Positions 17,720-23,079 of a stretch of DNA of 51,764 nt are shown here, piece after piece. The DNA comes from Rhodanobacter fulvus Jip2. GTDB taxonomy: Bacteria; Pseudomonadota; Gammaproteobacteria; Xanthomonadales; Rhodanobacteraceae. Position 1 is the first letter of the stretch. Each line of letters begins with the position of its first letter. The stretch spans positions 1-51,764 of the forward strand of contig NZ_AJXU01000025.1 in the NCBI RefSeq assembly GCF_000264315.1, given 5' to 3'. The notes beneath the pieces are model-generated. The model saw nothing but the letters and a program-made list of their open reading frames with translations, had not been told where the DNA came from and ran no database searches. Position numbers and translations under genes: made by a program.

Positions 17720-19171
17720 TCAGGAACGTGATGGGGTGGAAGAGGAAAGCGGCGCGGGCGTGTCGGCTTGCGGACGGAAGCCGCCGCCGAGGGCCTGGAT
17801 CAGCTGTACCGAGAGATCGACCTGCTGCGCCTGCAACTGCGCCGTGCCGCGCTCGGCCGCCAGCAGCTGCTGGCGCACGCTGAGCGCTTCCAGATAGCTG
17901 CCGATGCCGGCCTTGTAGCGCTGCTGCGCCAGCTGCCACGCCTGTTGCGCCGCCTCTTGCGCGCGCTGCTGCGCGTCGAGCTGTTGCTGCAGCGACTGCA
18001 GTGCGGACACGTCGTCGGCGACCTGGTTGAGTGCGCCCACCAGGGTGCGGTTGTACTGCGCCACGGCGATGTCGTACTGCGCATCCTTGCCGGACAGGTT
18101 GGCGCGCAGCTTGCCACCGTCGAAGATCGGCAGGCTCAGTGACGGCCCGAACTGGTAGAACCGCCCCGGCAGGCTGAACGGGTTGCCGCCGCCCATGCTC
18201 ACCACGCCGGCCATCGCGCCGATGCTGATGCTCGGCAGGAACTCGGTCTTCGCCGCCTTGATGTCCTTGCCGGCGGCCTCGACGCGCCAGCGCGCGGCGA
18301 CCAGGTCGGCGCGATGGCCAACCAGATCCAGCGGCAGGTTGGACGGCACCGCCAGTTCGGCCGGGTGCAGCAACTGCGGCCGGGCGATCTGCAAGCCGCG
18401 GTCCGGACCCTTGCCCAGCAACACCGACAGCGACGAGCGCGCGGCATCGACGGCGCGGCTGGCCAACGCCACCTGCTGCTCGGCGCTGGCTACCTCCGCG
18501 TCGCCCTGGCGCAGCTGGATCTGGTTGTCGATGCCGGCGGCGACGCGCTGGCGGGTCAGTTCGCGCGACTGGCTGGCGCGTTGCAGTTCACTGGCGGCCA
18601 GATCCTGCTGGGTGAACGCGTAGCCGAGCTGTGCATAGGCGCGGGCCACGTTGCCGGAGAGTTCGATGCGTGCGGCGCGGGCGTCGACCTCGGCGGCACG
18701 CGCCTGGCCCACCGCCGCTTCCCACGCGGCGCGCTTGCCGCCCCACAGGTCCAGATCCCAGTTGAAGCTGGCGTAGCCGTATTTGGCCAGCCCGAAGTGC
18801 GCCTTGTCGCCCAGCAGTGCGGCCGGCGGCCGGGCAGCGGCGACCGAGGCGCCGCCGTTCACGCGGGGCTTGCGCGCCGCCTCGGCGACGCCCGCCTCGG
18901 CCTGGGCGGCACGGGCGCGTGCGTCGGCGACACCGAGGTCGGGGTTGTTCTGCAGCGCTTCGGCGATCAGCGCGTCGAGCTGCGGATCGCCCAGCCCGCT
19001 CCACCAGTCGGTGGAGGGCCATGCGGCGGCGGAGAGATGGGCGAGGCTGTGGTCGGCCTTCAGCGTGGCCGGATCGATCGGCGTGCCGTCCGGGTGCAGG
19101 CCACCGCTGCTGGCACAGCCGGCCAACGCGAGGGTCAGGGCGGCGGCAGCCGCAAGAAGATGCAGACGCAT
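17720..19171 (-). CDS. emrC: NodT-family outer membrane efflux lipoprotein (EmrC-like channel)
   Basis: TolC-like outer-membrane channel of 483 residues with a lipoprotein signal: LTLALAGC puts the lipidated Cys at residue 19. Two OEP repeats follow, rich in Ala/Gln heptads (about 55-260 and 270-460). The family hallmark LPLDLVGHRADLVAARWRVEAA lies between them, the NodT/OprM arrangement. It provides the exit duct for the EmrAB pump. The position between the MarR regulator and emrA matches emrC of the S. maltophilia emrRCAB operon, so I use that symbol by analogy. A 36-bp gap separates it from emrR. Confidence 0.88.
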   Translation of the reverse strand: MRLHLLAAAAALTLALAGCASSGGLHPDGTPIDPATLKADHSLAHLSAAAWPSTDWWSGLGDPQLDALIAEALQNNPDLGVADARARAAQAEAGVAEAARKPRVNGGASVAAARPPAALLGDKAHFGLAKYGYASFNWDLDLWGGKRAAWEAAVGQARAAEVDARAARIELSGNVARAYAQLGYAFTQQDLAASELQRASQSRELTRQRVAAGIDNQIQLRQGDAEVASAEQQVALASRAVDAARSSLSVLLGKGPDRGLQIARPQLLHPAELAVPSNLPLDLVGHRADLVAARWRVEAAGKDIKAAKTEFLPSISIGAMAGVVSMGGGNPFSLPGRFYQFGPSLSLPIFDGGKLRANLSGKDAQYDIAVAQYNRTLVGALNQVADDVSALQSLQQQLDAQQRAQEAAQQAWQLAQQRYKAGIGSYLEALSVRQQLLAAERGTAQLQAQQVDLSVQLIQALGGGFRPQADTPAPLSSSTPSRS

Positions 19172-19207
19172 GGAAAGGTCCAGGGTGAAAAGTCCGGGGT
19201 GGAAGGG

Positions 19208-19666
19208 TCAGTTCTTGTCGCGAAGCGCGTGCAGCACGCGCTCCAGGTAGTCGTGCAGTTGCGCCTGTTCGGTGTCGTCCAGCGAGCGCTGGGCCGCACT
19301 CAGCACGCGTTCGTTGCAGTCGGTCAGCTGCTGCCACAGCGTGCTGCCGGCCTCGGTCAGCTCGATCCGCAGCGCACGGCGGTCCTGCTCATGCCGGCAG
19401 CGGCGCAGGTAGCCCTTGCTCTCGAGCTGGTCGAGCTGGCGGGTCATCGCGCCGCCGTCCAACTCCACCGAGCGCGCCAGCTCGGTGGCCGACATCGGGC
19501 CAAGCCGGGACAGCCGCTTGATGATCAGGAACTGGGTGAAGCTCAGGTTCAGTCCCCTGGCCGCCAGTTCGCTTTCCATCGCGCGCACGACCTCGCTGCG
19601 GACGAGGCCGAGCAGGATGCCCAAGCTCTCCCGGGGCGTGCCAAAAGCGAGCACTTCGGAATTCAT
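19208..19666 (-). CDS. emrR: MarR-family regulator of the emr efflux operon
   Basis: Winged-helix repressor of 152 residues. The DNA-reading region GPMSATELARSVELDGGAMT is followed by the wing CRHEQDRRALRIELTEAG, both standard for MarR/EmrR. It probably releases DNA on binding hydrophobic drugs and so induces emrCAB. I place the start at ATG 19666 (MNSEVLAFG). The frame extends to 19723, but those codons would overlap the promoter and operator described separately. No Shine-Dalgarno sequence precedes ATG 19666 and the predicted transcript starts about 2 nt before it, so translation may be leaderless. First gene of the operon, hence autoregulated. Confidence 0.88.
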   Translation of the reverse strand: MNSEVLAFGTPRESLGILLGLVRSEVVRAMESELAARGLNLSFTQFLIIKRLSRLGPMSATELARSVELDGGAMTRQLDQLESKGYLRRCRHEQDRRALRIELTEAGSTLWQQLTDCNERVLSAAQRSLDDTEQAQLHDYLERVLHALRDKN

Positions 19667-19674
19667 GGCCGTGC

Positions 19675-19712
19675 ATTCTATTGCCCCGGTTATATTTGTC
19701 AAGGCAAATATA
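19675..19712 (-). promoter_or_regulatory. emrR promoter with overlapping MarR-type operator
   Basis: On the minus strand a consensus -35 TTGACA (19702-19697) is followed by a 16-bp spacer and -10 TAGAAT (19680-19675). The inverted repeat TATATTTG-tcaagg-CAAATATA (19691-19712) has perfect 8-bp arms and covers the -35. Its AT-rich palindromic form and position are typical of MarR-family autoregulation. Confidence 0.8.
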
Positions 19713-19750
19713 TGTGCGTTCATCTTTGCTCTGGCAAGCGTTGCTGCGTT

Positions 19751-20002
19751 TTAGCCCGCCCGGGTGCGCAGGCTCGCCAGTTCGTCCTGCACCAGGTTGC
19801 GCAAGGCGGGATCGCGGATCGCGAAGAGGTCGAACACGCCCAGCGCCAGCAAGGTGGGCAGGCGCGCCAGCAGGCGTGGTTCGGCTTCGCGCCGTACCGA
19901 TTCCGGCGTGGCCGGGTCGAGCATCAGCTGTGCGTGCACCACGAAATTGGTGAAGGCGTCGGTGTCGGGCTGCACGGGTTGGGGAAAGGGGAGTAGCGAC
20001 AT
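19751..20002 (-). CDS. Small protein of unknown function (83 residues)
   Basis: I do not recognise this protein. It is 83 residues, soluble, with no signal peptide or membrane span. It begins MSLLPFPQPVQPDTDAFTNF and is Leu/Ala/Arg-rich and probably helical after residue 30. The start at 20002 is well supported by AGGAG 6 bp upstream on the minus strand; the frame extends to 20041 without a better start. It lies upstream of emrR in the same direction (84-bp gap containing the emrR promoter) and divergent from a MmyB-type regulator across a hairpin-rich spacer. That suggests it may be controlled by that regulator, but function is open. Confidence 0.65.
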   Translation of the reverse strand: MSLLPFPQPVQPDTDAFTNFVVHAQLMLDPATPESVRREAEPRLLARLPTLLALGVFDLFAIRDPALRNLVQDELASLRTRAG

Positions 20003-20058
20003 GTCGGTCTCCTGGCGAAGGTGCAAAAAACAAACAGGCACGGCGGTGGCCGGCGGGT

Positions 20059-20213
20059 ACGGCGAACGGCTGGGGCGCCGTTCGCCGTGGGGATGCCGGT
20101 TGGAAAACCGGGCATCCGCGTGGCGCGTGATCGGCGATCACGCGCGTGAAGGGGTGACGGACGGGACAGGCAACCCTATTTCCACCGCCGCTATCATGGG
20201 AAGGCACTTCCCA
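20059..20213. other. Four successive unrelated hairpins in the divergent spacer
   Basis: The 250-bp gap 20003-20252 carries four inverted repeats. They are acggcgaacgg/ccgttcgccgt (20059-20088, 11-bp perfect arms), ggatgccgg/ccgggcatcc (20091-20117, one bulge), gcgcgtgatc/gatcacgcgc (20123-20145, 10-bp perfect arms, 3-nt loop) and tgggaag/cttccca (20197-20213). None matches the repeat families elsewhere in the window. They could be operators or a structured 5' leader of the 83-residue gene or of the regulator. Confidence 0.7.
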
Positions 20214-20252
20214 CTGCTGGTACTCCCACCACCACCACCTCGCCGGTTGTCG

Positions 20253-21095
20253 ATGACCACGCCCATGCAACGCTCCGAGTTGAAGGCATTCCTGCGCACG
20301 CGGCGGGCGATGCTGACGCCCGAGGCGGTGGGTTTGCCACGCGGCACGCGCCGGCTCACGCCCGGTTTGCGGCGCGAGGAAGTAGCCACGCTGGCCGATG
20401 TGGGGCTCACCTGGTACACGTGGCTGGAGCAGGGCCGCGACATCAACGTGTCCGCCGCCGCGCTCACCCGCATCGCGCGCGCGCTGTCGCTGTCGGCCAC
20501 CGACGAAACCTACCTGTTCGCGCTGATGGGCCTGTCACGCACCGAGGTGACCGAGCACCACTTCACCTTGCCGCCGGTGACGCAGCAGGTGCTGGACCTG
20601 TACCAGGCGCCGGCGTTCGTGCTGGATACGGTGTTCAACCTGCTGGCCTGGAACCGGCTGGCGGGGAAGCTGTACGACCTGGGCGAATTCGGCGGGCCGT
20701 TCGCCGACAACCACATCTGGAACCTCTTCATGAACCCGGCCCGGCGCCGGCTGTATCCGGATTTCGAGGACGGCGCGCTGAACCTGCTGGGCATGTTCCG
20801 CATGAATTACGCGGCGCACCCCGAAGACACCCGCTTCGACCGCCTGATCGCCGCGCTGACGGCGGCCAGCCCCGAATTCGTGACCCTATGGCAGCGCTGC
20901 CACACGGCGCCGTTGAGCGCGATCATCGTGCCGTTCTTCCACCCGGATTTCGGCGACCTCAGCATCCACTCGATGCGCATGCCGATCCGCGACGAAGACC
21001 ACCTCGACCGCGCCACCGCCTTCTTCTTCGCTCCCGCCGACGCGCCAACCGCGACCAGCTTCGCGCGGATGGCGCAGCGCCTGGGCGGCGGTTGA
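20253..21095 (+). CDS. Helix-turn-helix regulator with MmyB-like ligand-binding domain
   Basis: Transcription factor of 280 residues. The N-terminal XRE-type HTH (residues about 12-75) reads RRLTPGLRREEVATLADVGL and TWYTWLEQGRDINVS. The C-terminal MmyB-type domain (about 100-275) has AFVLDTVFNLLAWNRLAG and WNLFMNPARRRLYPDF. Such proteins usually control an adjacent gene and bind a small, perhaps lipid-like ligand; the ligand here is unknown. Start: ATG 20253 (MTTPMQRSEL) lies just before the HTH. A second ATG at 20265 is possible and the ribosome site is weak. Open frame upstream to 19764 crosses the hairpin spacer and the antisense small gene and is not coding. The likely target is the divergent 83-residue gene. 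Confidence 0.85.
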   Translation: MTTPMQRSELKAFLRTRRAMLTPEAVGLPRGTRRLTPGLRREEVATLADVGLTWYTWLEQGRDINVSAAALTRIARALSLSATDETYLFALMGLSRTEVTEHHFTLPPVTQQVLDLYQAPAFVLDTVFNLLAWNRLAGKLYDLGEFGGPFADNHIWNLFMNPARRRLYPDFEDGALNLLGMFRMNYAAHPEDTRFDRLIAALTAASPEFVTLWQRCHTAPLSAIIVPFFHPDFGDLSIHSMRMPIRDEDHLDRATAFFFAPADAPTATSFARMAQRLGGG

Positions 21096-21122
21096 CAGCC
21101 ACGCACGTGCCCGCAGGAACCC

Positions 21123-21196
21123 GTGGGAGCGACTTCAGTCGCGATGCTCTGGGCCGGGCTGGGGAAAAAACATCGCGGCTGCAGCCGCCCCCGCAG
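21123..21196. repeat. REP doublet between the MmyB-type regulator and the ECF sigma gene
   Basis: Left unit gtgggagcgacttcagtcgc and right unit catcgcggctgcagccgc face each other. The right unit has diverged (cccccgcag instead of ctcccaca). It lies between two convergent genes, the same setting as the copy at 7953-8030. Confidence 0.85.
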
Positions 21197-21206
21197 AACG
21201 CGGGCG

Positions 21207-21905
21207 CTAACCCTTCGCCGTCAACCGTGCCATGACCGCCTCGGTGACGCGGGCGCAGCGTTCGCCCATGAACGGGAACGCGTCGGTAAGGGAGGCGGCC
21301 ACCGTGCCGTGCAGTGAATGGCGCAGCAGCCGGCGGGCACGATGCAGGCGGGTCTTCACCGTTTGCGGGTTGATCGCCAGCTGGGTGGCGGTTTCCTCCA
21401 CCGAGCACTCCTCCACGTCGCGCATCATGTAGACGGTGCGGAACGCCGGCGGCAAGGCGTCGATGGCGTGTTCCAGCAGATGGCGGATCTGCGTGCGCTC
21501 GGCGGATACGGCCGGGTCTTCGCTGCCGAAGCGCGAGGGGAACTGGACGATCTGGTGGGTATCCATGGGGGACTCGTCGATTTTCTCCAGCCCGACCATG
21601 TTGTGCCGCTTGCGCAGCCGGCCACGGGCCTCGTTCAGCACGATGGAGGTGAGCCAGGTCAGCAGGCTGGACTCGCCACGGAAGGTGTCCAGCTTGCGGT
21701 ACGCGCGCAGGTAGGACTCCTGCAGCACGTCTTCGGCCTCGGCGTCCTCACCCAGCACGCTGCGGGCGATGCGGAACAGTCGCTGGTTGCAGCGCTGCAT
21801 GATGTGGCGGAACGCGCCTTGCTGACCACCACGCACCAGGGCCACCAGCGCGGCATCGTCCAGCGCGGTGTAGTCAATGGCAACGGCATGAAGGGAAGCG
21901 GACAT
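21207..21905 (-). CDS. ECF-type RNA polymerase sigma factor
   Basis: Group IV sigma factor of 232 residues. Region 2 spans about residues 28-100 (EDAEAEDVLQESYLRAYRKL and ESSLLTWLTSIVLNEARGRL). Region 4 spans about 140-195 (LPPAFRTVYMMRDVEECSVE, then TVKTRLHRARRLLR). A C-terminal tail of about 35 residues contains PFMGERCARV with Cys217. Start: ATG 21905 behind AGGAGA. No anti-sigma gene is adjacent, which is unusual and leaves control to the tail, to another locus or to transcription. It is divergent from a DUF4142/cupredoxin pair. Both directions carry the same GGAACC-N14-CGCATCCCA promoter, strong evidence that it activates itself and the neighbouring pair. The inducing signal is unknown. 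Confidence 0.9.
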   Translation of the reverse strand: MSASLHAVAIDYTALDDAALVALVRGGQQGAFRHIMQRCNQRLFRIARSVLGEDAEAEDVLQESYLRAYRKLDTFRGESSLLTWLTSIVLNEARGRLRKRHNMVGLEKIDESPMDTHQIVQFPSRFGSEDPAVSAERTQIRHLLEHAIDALPPAFRTVYMMRDVEECSVEETATQLAINPQTVKTRLHRARRLLRHSLHGTVAASLTDAFPFMGERCARVTEAVMARLTAKG

Positions 21906-21927
21906 GATTTCTCCTTTCTACACCGAT

Positions 21928-21956
21928 TGGGATGCGATGACCTCGCCGCAGGTTCC
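21928..21956 (-). promoter_or_regulatory. ECF-type promoter of the sigma factor gene
   Basis: On the minus strand GGAACC (21956-21951) is followed by 14 bp and CGCATCCCA (21936-21928). GGAAC is the classic ECF -35. The same two blocks and spacing occur divergently at 21970-21998. The predicted transcript starts near 21921, about 15 nt before the ATG at 21905, leaving room for the AGGAGA ribosome site. Confidence 0.85.
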
Positions 21957-21969
21957 CGCCGAAATTTCC

Positions 21970-21998
21970 GGAACCTCGCGGGCAGCACCCGCATCCCA
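21970..21998 (+). promoter_or_regulatory. ECF-type promoter of the DUF4142-cupredoxin operon
   Basis: GGAACC (21970-21975), 14 bp, CGCATCCCA (21990-21998): the mirror image of the sigma gene's promoter, with the two -35 boxes 13 bp apart. A transcript from here begins near 22005. This excludes the ATG at 21998 as a start and supports the GTG at 22052 for the downstream gene. Confidence 0.85.
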
Positions 21999-22051
21999 TG
22001 GCCGCAGACGGGCAACTGCCGAACCTGCCCATGTCCATCAGGAGAAATCAC

Positions 22052-22600
22052 GTGAAAAAGTCACTTTTCGCTCTCGCCATCGCGCTTGCCTTCGGCACCG
22101 TCGCCAGCGTGCAGGCGCAGCCCGCGCCGGCCGCCGCCACCGCGCCGGCCACGATCGATGACGCGCAGATCGCGCACATCGCCTATACCGCCGGCCAGAT
22201 CGATGTCACCGCGGCGAAGCAGGCGCTGAAGAAGTCCCACAACAAGGCCGTGCTCGCCTTTGCCGAGGAAATGGCGCGTGATCACGCCGCCGTCAACGAG
22301 CAGGCGCTGGCGCTGTGCAAGAAGCTGGGCGTGACGCCGGCCGACAACCCCACCAGCCAGGCGCTGGCCAAGGCCGCGGCGGCCGAGCAGGTGAAGCTGG
22401 CCGCGCTGAGCGGCGATGCGTACGACAAGGCCTATGCAGCCAACGAAGTGGCCTTCCATCAGACGGTGAACCAGGCGCTTTCCGGCACGCTGATTCCGTC
22501 GGCCAGGAACGAAGAGCTGAAGTCGTTGCTGGAAACCGGCCTGAAGCTGTTCGAGTCGCATCAGATGCACGCCGAACACCTGGCGCAGAGCCTGAAGTAA
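22052..22600 (+). CDS. DUF4142 domain exported protein
   Basis: Exported protein of 182 residues with a signal peptide (KKSLFALAIALAFGTVASVQ, cleavage after AQA/AQ near residue 23). A predicted all-helical DUF4142 domain follows (about 35-180). It contains AGQIDVTAAKQALKKS, FAEEMARDHAAVNEQALAL and a His-rich C-terminus (ESHQMHAEHLAQSLK). The fold is a ferritin-like four-helix bundle in related families, and the His/Glu residues could bind metal; that is inference. Start: GTG 22052 with AGGAG at 22040-22044 and 7-nt spacing. It forms an operon with the cupredoxin gene 10 bp downstream, under the ECF-type promoter. Confidence 0.85.
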   Translation: MKKSLFALAIALAFGTVASVQAQPAPAAATAPATIDDAQIAHIAYTAGQIDVTAAKQALKKSHNKAVLAFAEEMARDHAAVNEQALALCKKLGVTPADNPTSQALAKAAAAEQVKLAALSGDAYDKAYAANEVAFHQTVNQALSGTLIPSARNEELKSLLETGLKLFESHQMHAEHLAQSLK

Positions 22601-22610
22601 GGAGCGGATC

Positions 22611-22967
22611 ATGCGCTGCACGATGATGGTATTTGCCAGCCTGCTGGCGATGAGCGGCTGGGCGGTGGCGGCCACCCCACCGACGAAAGCTCCGGCTGCC
22701 GTCAAGGCGGCCACGCCGGCGCCGCAGGTGCACGTCATCGTGGTCGACACGATGCAGTACGGCCCGATGCCGACCGGCGTACGCGCCGGCGACATCATCG
22801 AGTGGGTCAATCGCGGCATTCTGGAGCACACCGCCACCGCCCGCGACGGCCGTTTCGATCTCGACCTGAAACCGGGCGCCAGCGCGCGCATGAAAGCCAC
22901 GGCGGGCACGGTGGAGGTCTACTGCAAGTTCCACCCCACGATGGTGGCAACGCTGGTGGTGAAATAG
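22611..22967 (+). CDS. Periplasmic cupredoxin (plastocyanin/amicyanin-like)
   Basis: Small exported blue-copper protein of 118 residues. The signal peptide covers about 1-21 (MVFASLLAMSGWAVAA) and a Pro/Ala linker precedes the cupredoxin fold. A full type-1 copper site is visible: His73 (LEHTATA), Cys105, His108 and Met111 (EVYCKFHPTM). The short Cys-x-x-His-x-x-Met loop resembles amicyanin-like proteins. It should bind one copper ion and either carry electrons or buffer copper in the periplasm. It follows the DUF4142 gene by 10 bp and shares its ECF promoter. Nothing in the sequence identifies its redox partner. Confidence 0.88.
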   Translation: MRCTMMVFASLLAMSGWAVAATPPTKAPAAVKAATPAPQVHVIVVDTMQYGPMPTGVRAGDIIEWVNRGILEHTATARDGRFDLDLKPGASARMKATAGTVEVYCKFHPTMVATLVVK

Positions 22968-22989
22968 CCGGCTGCGGGGAGCGCCATTT

Positions 22990-23067
22990 TGTGGGAGCGA
23001 CTTCAGTCGCGATGCTCTTGCTCTGACGCTCAAAAGCAAAAGCATCGCGGCTGAAGCCGCTCCCACA
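22990..23067. repeat. REP doublet between the cupredoxin and S9 peptidase genes
   Basis: Complete inverted pair: gtgggagcgacttcagtcgc on the left and gcatcgcggctgaagccgc then tcccaca on the right. It lies between convergent genes, 22 bp after the cupredoxin stop and 12 bp from the peptidase stop. Confidence 0.9.
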
Positions 23068-23079
23068 TAATGTGTGCGT

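Noticed and set aside
21998-22051. ATG at 21998 as start of the DUF4142 protein
   Set aside because: It overlaps the -10 block of the predicted promoter and lacks a ribosome site. GTG 22052 has AGGAG at ideal spacing and begins a clean signal peptide.
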